Source of the DNA: Chloroflexota bacterium
GTDB taxonomy: Bacteria > Chloroflexota > Dehalococcoidia > Lucifugimonadales > Australimonadaceae
Direction: 5' to 3'
NCBI GenBank assembly: GCA_028874795.1
Contig: JAPPHT010000056.1
Coordinates: forward strand, 203,058-267,057
DNA length: 64,000 bases
The position numbers and the translations under genes are program-made. The notes beneath the pieces were generated by a model. That model saw nothing but the letters and a program-made list of their open reading frames with translations, was not told the origin of the DNA and did no database searches. Position 1 is the first letter of the stretch. Each line of letters begins with the position of its first letter. Shown in pieces: positions 25,965 through 34,694 of the stretch.

Positions 25965-26986
25965 TCCATGCCGTAGAACCGGCGCGCGTTGAGGCCGGCG
26001 ACCTTCGCACGCTGCTCCGGCGTCATGTCCTCTCGCGCGAGCAGGTGCTGGATGTTCTCGGGGAACTCGGCGTCCCAGTGCGGGAAGTCGGATGCGAACA
26101 TGATGATGTCCTCGCCCAGGATGCGCATCGTCTCAGGCAGCATCCGTTCCTCCGCCTCGCAGGAGATGAAGATGTTCCCGGACGAGAGGTATTCGCTGGG
26201 GTACTTCGTGAGCAGGGGCGAGTCCACGCGCCCGCGCAGGTGGAAGCGCTCGTCCATCCGGTCGAGCATGTACACCGTCCACCCGCAGCCGGCCTCCAGG
26301 AACGCGAGCTTGAGGTCGGGGAACTTCTCCGGGACGCCGGACAGGATGATGCTGACGAACTGCTTCATCTGCGTGAACGCGTGACCGAGCGAGTGCACCT
26401 GCGAGAGGTTGTCGAACATGAACTCGTCGAACGTGCCGTTCATGCGTCCGCTGCCGTGGACGGCGAGCGGCACGCCGAGGCGCTGCGCCTCCTCGTAGAT
26501 CACGTCGAACCGCGGCTGGCCGAAGTGGTACGGCCCCTCCGGGAGCATGCCGCCGAGCATGCCGAGCTCATCGACGGCGCGGCGAAGCTCGGCTGCGGCG
26601 GCCGGCGGGTCCTGCACGGGCAGCAGGGCGACGCCCTTGAAGCGGGAGTCCGCCTGGAGGTAGGTGTCGAACAACCAGTTGTTGTAGGCGCGCGACCGCG
26701 CTATGGCGAAGTCCGGCTCCATCAGCCAGCCCGCGCCCAGACTCCCCGTGGGAAAGAGGGCCGACGCCGCAAGCCCTCCGCGGTCCAGCGCGTCCAGCCA
26801 GACGGCGGTGTCCACCTGCCGCGTGCCGAGGCGGCCGCCGAGCGTGTTGTCGAACCCGTCGCGCGGGGAGTTCGCGCTCAGGCGCGGTCTTTCGTTGTAG
26901 GGCGCCGGCAGATAGGGGCGTATGTCCTCGTCCGAATCACGCACGTGCCCGTCCGCGTCTATGCAGAGCGTTGCCGTTGTCGTCAT
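25961..26986 (-). CDS. Amidohydrolase family protein (COG2159-like)
   Basis: A 341-residue TIM-barrel metal-dependent hydrolase or decarboxylase. Landmarks are CIDADGHVRD at residues 8-17, a LAVHGSGR histidine segment, the FPDLKLAFLEAGCGW segment shared by its paralogues here, and the C-terminal MFASDFPHWD aspartate. The family includes ACMSD and related decarboxylases. It is coupled by a 4-bp overlap to an SDR gene downstream. Confidence 0.9.
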   Translation of the reverse strand: MTTTATLCIDADGHVRDSDEDIRPYLPAPYNERPRLSANSPRDGFDNTLGGRLGTRQVDTAVWLDALDRGGLAASALFPTGSLGAGWLMEPDFAIARSRAYNNWLFDTYLQADSRFKGVALLPVQDPPAAAAELRRAVDELGMLGGMLPEGPYHFGQPRFDVIYEEAQRLGVPLAVHGSGRMNGTFDEFMFDNLSQVHSLGHAFTQMKQFVSIILSGVPEKFPDLKLAFLEAGCGWTVYMLDRMDERFHLRGRVDSPLLTKYPSEYLSSGNIFISCEAEERMLPETMRILGEDIIMFASDFPHWDAEFPENIQHLLAREDMTPEQRAKVAGLNARRFYGME

Positions 26987-27204
26987 GTCCGGCCTCCTGT
27001 TGCGATCGCCGTGCGGTTGCCGCCGTTGGCAGCATAGGCTGCGGCATGAGAGACGGCAAATTGTGAAGACGGTTCACACACCCTTGCGCCAGACATTGAC
27101 CTGAGGCGCACGCACAGGTAGAGTGCCCGCAACAATCGCGGTACAGACGATCCGCGCGCTAGGCGGTTCGTTCCCGCGTGTCTGGAAAATCGGGGAGGAG
27201 ACCG

Positions 27205-28509
27205 ATGCATATCCACCGCTACCTGGCCCTCGGTGCGCTGGCGGCCATTCTCGCGCTCTTCGCGGCGTGCGGGGGCGACGACCCCGAGCCCGCGGCGCCG
27301 ACGCCCACGCCCGCCGACACGATGATGGAGGCTCCGACCCCCACGCCCGCCGACACGATGATGGAGGAGCCCACTCCCGCCCCCGGCGACACGATGATGG
27401 AAGAGCCGACCCCCACGCCCGGCGACGCGATGATGGAGGCGCCGACCCCCACGCCGGTCGTCGTGCGCCCGACCCCCACGCCCGTGCCGCCTCCCGCCGG
27501 TTTCGACGCGGAGGAGTACTTCGGCGGCAGGACCATCCGCATCATCACCGGGACCAGCCCCGGAGGCGGCTACGACACCTTCAGCCGGATCGTCGCCGCA
27601 GCCGGCAAGAAGTACTTCCCGGACAGCACCCGGTTCATAGTCCAGAACCTCCCCGGCGCGGGACAGCTCCGCGGTCTGCGGGCGGTGCTGAGCGCAGAGC
27701 CTGACGGGCTTACGATCGGCCCGGTCCACCAGCGCTGGTGGACGCGGCAGGCGCTCGTTGGAGACATCGAAGGGTTCGACTTCGACAGGATCCACATCCT
27801 TGGCTCACCGACGTACGCGGTCAACCCGGACGGTTTCTGCATAGACCGCAACTTCGCCTCGTCGTGGCAGGAGGTGCTGGACAAGGGCCTGACGATCAGG
27901 GTCGGGTCCGTGGGACCGGGCAACGAGCCTGCCATCGAGTTCATGCAGGAGAACGGCGGTCCGTTCAGGCTCATCTACGGCTACGGCGGCACCTCCGAGA
28001 TCATGGCCTCCTTCGACCGCGGAGAGACGGACGGGACCGACCGCTGCAGCCGGAGCACGGCGGGTCGGCTGTTCCCCGAGTGGATAGAGCAGGGACGCCT
28101 CGTCCCCATCTACTACCAGACGGCGCCGTACGACGATGAGTGGATGGCCGAACTCGGCTACCCGGGAGTGCAGTTGCCTTCCTTCCGCGATCTGCCCGGG
28201 CTCACCTTCAACCCGGCACAGGCTGAGGCGCTCGACCTCAACCTGCTCACCGACGAGATCTCCCGTGTGTTCATCATGCCTGAGGGCATACCGGACGACG
28301 TGGCACAGTACTGGCAGTCGGTGTTCGACCAGCTGGTGGTAGACCAGGAGTTCAGGGAGCTGACTACTATCGCCGGATACGACGAGTCCTACGGCTACGG
28401 CACCGCCGAGGACATCCTCGGCATCGTCAACCGGCTGCGCAACGCCAGCCCGGAGACAAGGGCCGAAGCGCTCAGACTGAGCGGCGTCGACCAGCTGCAG
28501 GTGAACTAG
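27205..28509 (+). CDS. Tripartite tricarboxylate transporter substrate-binding lipoprotein (TctC-like)
   Basis: A 434-residue solute-binding protein of the TTT family. Residues 1-22 are a lipoprotein signal (lipobox FAAC, Cys22), followed by a Pro/Thr/Met linker built of four 12-residue repeats. The periplasmic-type binding domain begins near residue 100 with TIRIITGTSPGGGYDTFSR, the TctC hallmark, and NLPGAGQLRGLR. The ATG is preceded by GGGGAGGAGACCG. TctA- and TctB-like genes follow directly. In characterised systems the substrates are di- and tricarboxylates, including aromatic diacids; here the ligand is unknown. Confidence 0.9.
   Translation: MHIHRYLALGALAAILALFAACGGDDPEPAAPTPTPADTMMEAPTPTPADTMMEEPTPAPGDTMMEEPTPTPGDAMMEAPTPTPVVVRPTPTPVPPPAGFDAEEYFGGRTIRIITGTSPGGGYDTFSRIVAAAGKKYFPDSTRFIVQNLPGAGQLRGLRAVLSAEPDGLTIGPVHQRWWTRQALVGDIEGFDFDRIHILGSPTYAVNPDGFCIDRNFASSWQEVLDKGLTIRVGSVGPGNEPAIEFMQENGGPFRLIYGYGGTSEIMASFDRGETDGTDRCSRSTAGRLFPEWIEQGRLVPIYYQTAPYDDEWMAELGYPGVQLPSFRDLPGLTFNPAQAEALDLNLLTDEISRVFIMPEGIPDDVAQYWQSVFDQLVVDQEFRELTTIAGYDESYGYGTAEDILGIVNRLRNASPETRAEALRLSGVDQLQVN
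27298..27441 (+). repeat. Four 36-bp coding repeats in the TctC lipoprotein linker
   Basis: Four consecutive 12-residue units of the form PTPTPADTMMEA (27298, 27334, 27370 and 27406 onward) separate the lipid anchor from the ligand-binding domain. They look like an expandable spacer. Two methionines per unit are unusual in such linkers. Confidence 0.85.
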
Positions 28510-28598
28510 GTTACGGCACGACGCGGCCGATGCGGGGAGACTTCCGCATCGGCCACGTCACGGCTTGAAGCTGACCGGCAGAAAGGACGTCCCGCCGC

Positions 28599-30158
28599 AT
28601 GTGGGAAGCAAGCATCAGCGCGGCTGAACACCTGTTCAGCCGCGGCCCGCTCATAGCGTTCGCCATCATCACGCCCATCGCCCTGTTCAACGGCGTGATG
28701 ATCGCCGGAGGCGTGCCGGTCTTCATCCTGTTGCTCAGCTTCGCGGCACAACTCGACCCCTTCATAGCACTGCCGGCCGCGGTCTTCTACGCGGCCGCGA
28801 ACGACGCGACGGAGCCGATACCCTCGATCCTGATCGGCGTGCCGGGCTCCCGAGGCTCCCAGGCCACGATCATCGACGGCTACCCGATGTCGCGGCAGGG
28901 CCGCGCCGGCGAGGCGCTCGGCGCCGTATACGTCTCCTCGCTCATCGGCGGCATCGTCGGCGCTGTGCTGCTCATGAGCGTTCTCCCCGTCGCGCGCGAG
29001 CTGCTCAAGCTCTTCGGGGCGGCGGAGTTCTTCCTCCTCACGCTCCTCGGCATCATGACGGTGGCGTTGCTCAGCTCGGGCGCCATGGTCAAGGGGTTGC
29101 TCACCGCGGCGTTCGGACTCGCCATCGCGCTCATCGGCTTCTCACCCATCGGCGGAGTGGTCCGCGCGAACATGGGCATCGGTTACCTGTGGGACGGCCT
29201 CCCCATCGTGCCGATGCTGCTGGGGCTGTTTGCGATACCGGAGCTGGCCAACCTGGTCGTCAGCAACACCACGATAGCGACGGAGCGGCTGGACGAGGTG
29301 CTCTCCGGCTCCGGAGAGGGCGTCAAGAAGGGCATGAAGGAGGCGACGCGCCACAAGTGGCTCATCACACGCTCATCGCTCATCGGCGCCGCGGTGGGCA
29401 TGATGCCGGGACTCGGCGCGGTGCCGGCACACTGGATCGCCTACGCGCAGGCGCGCCAGACAGAGCCGGGAGCGGTCGAGTCGTTCGGCACCGGCGACAT
29501 CAGAGGCGTCATCGCACCAGAGGCGTCGAACAACGCGATCGACGGCGGAGTGCTGGTGCCAACGCTGTTCTTCTCGATACCCGGCAGCCCGAACATGGTG
29601 CTCATCCTCGCCATGCTCATCCTGGTCGGCATCCAGCCGGGCCCGCCGATGCTCAACAAGCACCTGGACCTCACCATCTCGCTCGTGTGGACGATCGTGC
29701 TCGCGAACATAATCGTGGTGCCCATCGTGCTGCGGTTCGCGCCGCTCATCGCGCGCGTGACGGTGATACCGCCGAACATCCTCTTCCCGCTGGTGATGGC
29801 AATCATCGTCATCGGCGTCTACCAGAGCTCGCAATCGGTGGGAGACCTCTGGCTGTTCGCGGCGGCGGGAGTGCTGGGCCTGTTCATGAAGGCGTACGGC
29901 TGGCCCCGGCCACCCATCGTCATCGCGATCGCGCTGGCGAACGAGACCGAGAAGTGGCTCTGGATCGCCACCAACACGTACGGCTGGGAGATGTTCACGC
30001 GCTGGCAGTTCCTCAATATCCTGGCGCTCGTCGTCATCGCAGCGGTCATCGGCCTCCGCACGCAGCAGAGCGCCTCGCGCATCCGCGCGGCTGAGGAAGC
30101 GGAGCACCCGGACGCGGCAGCGGAAGCGGAGCGCCGGGCGGGAGAGCCATCGCCATGA
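28599..30158 (+). CDS. Tripartite tricarboxylate transporter large permease subunit (TctA-like)
   Basis: A 519-residue polytopic membrane protein with about 12 hydrophobic segments. The diagnostic TctA stretch is present near residue 65: PSILIGVPGSRGSQATIIDGYP, followed by GRAGEALGAVYVSSLIGG. The second-half counterpart is GVIAPEASNNAIDGGVLVPTLFF. It transports organic acids driven by the proton or sodium gradient using the TctC protein. The last bases overlap the start of the small subunit gene by four. It lies 89 bp after the TctC gene. Confidence 0.92.
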   Translation: MWEASISAAEHLFSRGPLIAFAIITPIALFNGVMIAGGVPVFILLLSFAAQLDPFIALPAAVFYAAANDATEPIPSILIGVPGSRGSQATIIDGYPMSRQGRAGEALGAVYVSSLIGGIVGAVLLMSVLPVARELLKLFGAAEFFLLTLLGIMTVALLSSGAMVKGLLTAAFGLAIALIGFSPIGGVVRANMGIGYLWDGLPIVPMLLGLFAIPELANLVVSNTTIATERLDEVLSGSGEGVKKGMKEATRHKWLITRSSLIGAAVGMMPGLGAVPAHWIAYAQARQTEPGAVESFGTGDIRGVIAPEASNNAIDGGVLVPTLFFSIPGSPNMVLILAMLILVGIQPGPPMLNKHLDLTISLVWTIVLANIIVVPIVLRFAPLIARVTVIPPNILFPLVMAIIVIGVYQSSQSVGDLWLFAAAGVLGLFMKAYGWPRPPIVIAIALANETEKWLWIATNTYGWEMFTRWQFLNILALVVIAAVIGLRTQQSASRIRAAEEAEHPDAAAEAERRAGEPSP

Positions 30159-30790
30159 CATCCCGCACCAACGGCACGACGGTCCCGCGCAACCGCTTCA
30201 TGACCGTGGAGTTCATCGGGGAGGTGGTCCTCCTCGCCGCCGTGGGGGCGTTCTTCGTTTACATGTACCTCGACTCGGTGGACTGGGAGACCGGACCCCT
30301 GCCATGGCTTCCCTGGCGGCTCGATTGGGGCGACGGCGGATGGCTGCTGCCGCGCATCGCTATCCTGTTCGGAACGCCTTTCTGGTTCTGGCGCGCCGTC
30401 TCCCTCTTTCAGGCCGGCAAGTCCACCGAGGGCGGCCAGATCATGGACACCGGCTTCCTGGAAACAGACGACCCTCCTGCCACCATCGCGTTGCGCTGGG
30501 TGCAACTGCTTGGCACGACGGGCGGACTGCTGATAGCCCTCTGGGTGTTCGGCTTCCACATCGCCGTGCCCGCCTACACCGTCCTCTATCTCGTCATCTT
30601 CGGCAGGATGAAGTGGTACTGGACGCTCATCCCGGCGGTGTTCTTCGAGATCATCATCGTCGGCATCTACGGCTACATCCTTCTGGCGGAATGGGGCACG
30701 CCGGTGGCCCGTGACTGGCCAGTCATCGGCTCCATCTGGGACGCAGCCGTGGATGCCTGGCACAACTACTACGCCTCCAATATCGAGTAG
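30155..30790 (+). CDS. Tripartite tricarboxylate transporter small membrane subunit (TctB-like)
   Basis: A 211-residue protein with an N-terminal transmembrane helix (EVVLLAAVGAFFVYMYLDS), a second near residue 70, and a C-terminal pair around LLIALWVFGFHIAVPAYTVLYL and IPAVFFEIIIVGIYGYILLAEW. This is the four-helix layout of TctB. It is slightly longer than typical because of a loop between helices 1 and 2. The 4-bp overlap with TctA and its position mark it as the small permease subunit. Confidence 0.8.
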   Translation: MTSRTNGTTVPRNRFMTVEFIGEVVLLAAVGAFFVYMYLDSVDWETGPLPWLPWRLDWGDGGWLLPRIAILFGTPFWFWRAVSLFQAGKSTEGGQIMDTGFLETDDPPATIALRWVQLLGTTGGLLIALWVFGFHIAVPAYTVLYLVIFGRMKWYWTLIPAVFFEIIIVGIYGYILLAEWGTPVARDWPVIGSIWDAAVDAWHNYYASNIE

Positions 30791-30820
30791 CACCCAACCG
30801 CCGCGGGGAGGACGAACAGG

Positions 30821-31135
30821 GTGAGCAAGGCACCGGAGAACCAGGCAACGAAGAAGCTCTACTCCTTCGGCATAGTCCTGCTGGGCAGCCTGATAGGCGG
30901 CGCTGCCGTGGTTGGCGTGCTCCGGGAACAGAACTTCGGGTTCTTCACGAGCGGAGAGATGGTCCACGCATGGGGACGGTTGTCCTCACTGGTCCTCGCC
31001 ATCGGGATCTTCCTGTGGGGACTGCGTGAGATGAGGCAGGCGAACGCAAGCAGCGGCGAAGTTGCCGCAGCGGTCGTCGGCGGTCTGGCAGTCGTTGCGG
31101 CGTCAGGCTACTTCCTCGAGTCCCTCATCACGTAA
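30821..31135 (+). CDS. Small three-helix membrane protein in the TTT transporter operon
   Basis: A 104-residue protein that begins at a GTG with GGGAGG upstream. Three hydrophobic segments are visible (YSFGIVLLGSLIGGAAVVGVL, LSSLVLAIGIFLWGL, AAAVVGGLAVVAASGYFL). I do not recognise the family. It lies 30 bp after the TctB gene and before a Rieske gene on the same strand, so it is probably an accessory membrane component of the transporter operon. Confidence 0.7.
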   Translation: MSKAPENQATKKLYSFGIVLLGSLIGGAAVVGVLREQNFGFFTSGEMVHAWGRLSSLVLAIGIFLWGLREMRQANASSGEVAAAVVGGLAVVAASGYFLESLIT

Positions 31136-31209
31136 CTTGCCGCAGGGAGTATCATTACCGGTAGGGTTCCACCAGACAGAACGCTGACTCACAGGAGGAG
31201 TAACACGCA

Positions 31210-32478
31210 ATGCTGTCCACCGCGAACAACGAAATGATCACCCGAGTGGGCCCGGGAACGCCGATGGGCGAAGCCATGCGGCGCTACTGGATACCCGCGC
31301 TCATGGACTTCGAACTGCCGGAGCCCGACTGCGACCCCGTGCGCGTGCGGCTCCTCGGCGAGAACCTCGTGGCCTTCCGCGACTCGAAGGGGCGCATAGG
31401 CCTCCTGCCGGACGCGTGCCCGCACCGCCGCGTGAGCCTCTACTTCGGCAGGAACGAGGAAGAGGGCCTGCGCTGCGTCTACCACGGCTGGAAGTTCGAC
31501 GTGGACGGCATCTGCGTAGACCAGCCGAACGAGCCGATGGAGAGCAACTTCCAGCACAAGGTGAAGACCCGCGCCTACAAGACCTGGGAGGGCGGCAACG
31601 TCATCTGGGCTTACATGGGCCCGTTGGACCAGGTCCCGCCTCCGCCCGCGTTCGAGTGGACGACCGTGCCGGACTCGCACCGGGGCGTCACGAAGCTCGT
31701 CCAGACCTGCAACTGGGTGCAGGCTGTCGAAGGCGGCATCGACACGTCCCACTCCTCTTTCCTCCACAACAACGACCTCTCCGACAAGACGCTGCTCCGC
31801 TCCCGCTCGACCGCTCCGTACCTCGAGGTCGAGCAGACCAACTACGGCTACACCTACAGCTCAGTGCGGCCGCTCTCCAAGGATGAGGGCAACTACGTGC
31901 GCACGTACCACTACGTGCTGCCGTTCCATCAGCTCCGCGCAGGACAGGTGGGACGCAGCGGCGAGCCGGTGCAGCCCCGGAGCTCAGGCCACTGCTGGGT
32001 GCCGATAGACGACGAGAACACGATGGTGTTCAACTGGACCTTCACCTGGGACGAGAACCCGCTCCCCGACAAGGAGAAGCGTCTGGCGGGCACCGGGAAC
32101 GAGTGGGACGTCGACATAGACCGCACCACGTTCCGCACGGTGCGCAACAAGGGGAACGACTGGCTGATCGACCGGCAGATGCAGCGCACAGAGAACTTCA
32201 CCGGCATCGTCGGCGTCAACACCCAGGACCGCGCGTTGCAGGAGACGATGGGGACCATCGCCGACCGCAGCCAGGAGCACCTCGGCACCAGCGACCGCGC
32301 CATCATCGCGATGCGCAAGCTGCTGCAGGAGGCTATCCGCGTGAACGCGGACGGCGGTACGCCAAAGGGCAGCCAGGGCGAGTTCGTCGGCATCCGCGCC
32401 ATTGACCGCATCCTCCCCGCCGACCAGCCGTGGTCCGTCCTCAAGCCGGACATGTACCCGGTGACAGCCGGGCGCTAG
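31210..32478 (+). CDS. Rieske oxygenase alpha subunit, phthalate 4,5-dioxygenase type, divergent branch
   Basis: A 422-residue oxygenase component. GPGTPMGEAMRRYWIP is at residues 14-29. The Rieske ligands are Cys70, His72, Cys89 and His92, and the iron site is Asp178, His181 and His186 in EGGIDTSHSSFLH. Its iron-site context differs from the ENSLDPVH form of the other paralogues and resembles the 51.4-kb gene, so it belongs to a second subgroup. The ATG follows AGGAGGAG. It lies just downstream of a TctC-A-B transporter, which suggests that uptake and oxygenation of an organic acid are linked. Confidence 0.95.
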   Translation: MLSTANNEMITRVGPGTPMGEAMRRYWIPALMDFELPEPDCDPVRVRLLGENLVAFRDSKGRIGLLPDACPHRRVSLYFGRNEEEGLRCVYHGWKFDVDGICVDQPNEPMESNFQHKVKTRAYKTWEGGNVIWAYMGPLDQVPPPPAFEWTTVPDSHRGVTKLVQTCNWVQAVEGGIDTSHSSFLHNNDLSDKTLLRSRSTAPYLEVEQTNYGYTYSSVRPLSKDEGNYVRTYHYVLPFHQLRAGQVGRSGEPVQPRSSGHCWVPIDDENTMVFNWTFTWDENPLPDKEKRLAGTGNEWDVDIDRTTFRTVRNKGNDWLIDRQMQRTENFTGIVGVNTQDRALQETMGTIADRSQEHLGTSDRAIIAMRKLLQEAIRVNADGGTPKGSQGEFVGIRAIDRILPADQPWSVLKPDMYPVTAGR

Positions 32479-32541
32479 GCAGCCGCGCCGCTGGGCGCGC
32501 ACGAGAGAAACACACACGGCAGGGCTCGACGATGAGCCCTG

Positions 32542-32615
32542 CCGTATGTTATTGTCCGTACAACGGGTGCCGTACAGTTCTGTACGGCAAAGGAGGTACG
32601 GCAGTGAGTGTACGG
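32542..32615. promoter_or_regulatory. Symmetric array of six CCGTAC/GTACGG half-sites, probable RHH operator
   Basis: CCGTAT at 32542 and CCGTAC at 32556 and 32570 face GTACGG at 32582, 32596 and 32610. Each set is spaced by exactly 14 bp, and all three pairs share one centre of symmetry between 32578 and 32579. The innermost pair forms a perfect 10-bp inverted repeat (32568-32577 and 32580-32589). The array covers the region upstream of the ribosome site and runs over the GTG start of the RHH antitoxin gene. Cooperative binding of the antitoxin to its own control region is the natural reading (inference). Confidence 0.75.
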
Positions 32616-32858
32616 CTCGAGGTCCGGCTGGACGAGAAGCGCCGCGCGCAACTGGAAGAGATCGCCGGGAACAGGGGCGCTTCCATCTCGGAAGTGGTAC
32701 GCGCCCTCATAGACGACGCGTATGAGGAGATCATCCGGGAAGACCGGCGCCGCGCGGTCCAGGAACTTATCACCATGAACGTCGAAGAAATGCCCGATCC
32801 GGAAGAACTGGCGCGCCAGTTGAACAACAAGTATGAACCAGCCGACTACAGGCTCTAG
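32604..32858 (+). CDS. Ribbon-helix-helix antitoxin (VapB-like)
   Basis: An 84-residue protein that starts at a GTG preceded by AAGGAGG. The N-terminal VSVRLEVRLDEKRRAQLEEIA and GASISEVVRALIDDAYEEI form a ribbon-helix-helix DNA-binding domain. The C-terminal half (MNVEEMPDPEELARQLNNKY) is a likely toxin-wrapping helix. A longer frame upstream contains only the operator-like repeats, so I reject it. The gene overlaps the PIN toxin gene by 26 bases. Autoregulation through the half-site array over its start is expected. Confidence 0.85.
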   Translation: MSVRLEVRLDEKRRAQLEEIAGNRGASISEVVRALIDDAYEEIIREDRRRAVQELITMNVEEMPDPEELARQLNNKYEPADYRL

Positions 32859-33300
32859 CCCGGCAGGACTGCTTGACACGAACGTTTTTGTGTATGCCGC
32901 AGGCAGCGATCATCCGCTCCGTGAACCGTGTGCCCGTGTGGTGGAGTTGGTGAACGCGCACCCAGACAGGTTCTTGACTAACTCAGAGGTCTTTCAGGAG
33001 ATCATCCACCGGTACCGCTCTGTACAGCGATGGGAGATGGGAAGGGAGGTCTTCAACAGGTTCGCCCGGATAATGCGAGGACGGATCGAGCCGGTATACG
33101 CACAGGACGTTCTCGACGCCGCGGTGCTGGCCGACGACCACCCCAACATCAGTTCGCGTGATCTCGTCCATGCCGCAGTCGCGCTGCGGCTCGGCGTGTC
33201 GCACATCATCTCCACGGATACGGACTTCGACCGCCTGCCGGTCGTAACCCGGCTGGCCCCGGAGCGCATCGACGAATGGGCCGTCGCCCTGTTCGCGTAG
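32833..33300 (+). CDS. PIN-domain ribonuclease toxin (VapC family)
   Basis: A 155-residue PIN-domain protein. Acidic active-site residues are visible at LLDTNVF (Asp15), TNSEVFQE, SSRDLVHAA and TDTDFDRL. VapC-type toxins cleave tRNA or rRNA when not bound by the antitoxin. The overlap with the upstream RHH gene defines a type II toxin-antitoxin pair. The length is normal for the group and no catalytic residue is missing. Confidence 0.92.
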   Translation: MNQPTTGSSPAGLLDTNVFVYAAGSDHPLREPCARVVELVNAHPDRFLTNSEVFQEIIHRYRSVQRWEMGREVFNRFARIMRGRIEPVYAQDVLDAAVLADDHPNISSRDLVHAAVALRLGVSHIISTDTDFDRLPVVTRLAPERIDEWAVALFA

Positions 33301-33331
33301 GACTCGTGCGGGCACATGACGCCCCCCTGCC

Positions 33332-34606
33332 CTACGCCCGCTTCGTCACCGGCCTAGCGAGCGCGAACGCAACGAATGCGATCCCGAACACCCCCGCGAA
33401 TATGGTGAACGACAGGTCGTAGCTGTCCGTGATGTCCTTCACCAATCCCGCGAGTATCGGTCCCACCATGCTCACGCCGGCCATGATGGGCGCGGCGAAC
33501 CCTCGTATCGTGCCGAACGAGCGGCGTCCGAAGTAGTTCGCGAACATCATCCGGCTCACGACCGTCCATACACCCAATGCGGACCCGAACGCGACGCTGA
33601 ACGCCACCGCCGTCGGGAATGAACTGACTGCTATCGCCAGCACCATCGCCGTGAAGTAGAAGAGCACCGACGCGAGCGCGAGGTAGCGCGTGTGAACGCG
33701 CTCCATCAACAGTCCCCATCCGAACACGGAGAGCGCCGCCACGGTCAGATAGATCGTCACCGCCATCGCCGCCGAGAACTGCGACAGGCCCTTGTCCTGG
33801 AGGTTCGCATTGATGTGCAGGTTCGTCGCGTTCACCGCCAGCACCACCGACGCCTGCCCCACGATGAGGGCCCAGAGCGTTACCGTCCGCTTCGCCTCCG
33901 CCAGGCTCCATAACTCCTCGCCGGCCTCCTCCGCGGCTTCGCCGATGCGCACGTCGTGCGTGGGGCGCCTTCCGTCCGGCAGCATGCCGTAGTCCTCGGG
34001 CCTGCGGCGCATGTACGCCGCGCTCGGCAGTACGAGCGCAAGGAAGGCGAACCCCGCCAGTGCCAGCCACGCCTCCCGCCAGCCCAGCCACGCCATGATC
34101 GCCACGATCGGGAGGGGCATGAGCAACTGGCCCGTCCGTTGTCCGACGCCCAGCAGCCCGACGACACGGCCCCGTTTCTGCACGAACCACGACGCCAGCG
34201 CGACCATCGTCCCCAACTGCGCGCCCGCCGCCGCGGTGCCCCGCGCCAGACCGAAGAATCCCCAGAAGTGCCAGACCTGCGTCATCGCGGCGAGGCCCAC
34301 CATGCACCCCACCAGGATCATCCCCGCCGCCACCGTCACACCGCGGGCGCCGCGTTTGTCCAGTATCCGTCCCACCCATATCGAGGAGACGCCGCCCAGT
34401 CCCGACCCCAACGCGAAGCCGATGCTGATGGACGTCGCTGACCAGCCCAGCTCGTCCCGCATGGGGACTACGAACACGCCCACGATGGGCCCCTGCATGG
34501 GGACGCTGGCTGCCGCGTTCAGCATGCTCGCGGTCATGATGGCCCAGCCGTAGTAGACGCGGGGGAACGGCCAGAACCGGGATATGCGGGGCTGCTGCGA
34601 CGCCAT
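33332..34606 (-). CDS. Major facilitator superfamily transporter
   Basis: A 424-residue membrane protein with 12 predicted transmembrane helices in two halves separated by a charged loop near residues 200-230 (RRRPEDYGMLPDGRRP). The GRILDKRGARG loop between helices 2 and 3 is the MFS signature. The overall pattern resembles monocarboxylate or oxalate/formate-antiporter-like carriers. The start is the ATG at MASQQPRIS; the longer frame upstream overlaps the divergent acyl-CoA dehydrogenase promoter. The two genes share an 88-bp divergent control region. Confidence 0.88.
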   Translation of the reverse strand: MASQQPRISRFWPFPRVYYGWAIMTASMLNAAASVPMQGPIVGVFVVPMRDELGWSATSISIGFALGSGLGGVSSIWVGRILDKRGARGVTVAAGMILVGCMVGLAAMTQVWHFWGFFGLARGTAAAGAQLGTMVALASWFVQKRGRVVGLLGVGQRTGQLLMPLPIVAIMAWLGWREAWLALAGFAFLALVLPSAAYMRRRPEDYGMLPDGRRPTHDVRIGEAAEEAGEELWSLAEAKRTVTLWALIVGQASVVLAVNATNLHINANLQDKGLSQFSAAMAVTIYLTVAALSVFGWGLLMERVHTRYLALASVLFYFTAMVLAIAVSSFPTAVAFSVAFGSALGVWTVVSRMMFANYFGRRSFGTIRGFAAPIMAGVSMVGPILAGLVKDITDSYDLSFTIFAGVFGIAFVAFALARPVTKRA

Positions 34607-34694
34607 GGGAATGCACGCAACCCTATCACCCGCGCGCGGCCCGCGCCTGCAAACGGCTATACTCCCCACGCTCACCCTCCACCCCGAGGCGCCC

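Noticed and set aside
32430..32603. N-terminal extension of the RHH antitoxin from an upstream ATG
   Set aside because: The extension translates the symmetric operator array and part of the Rieske 3' end; a GTG with AAGGAGG at 32604 fits the family start.
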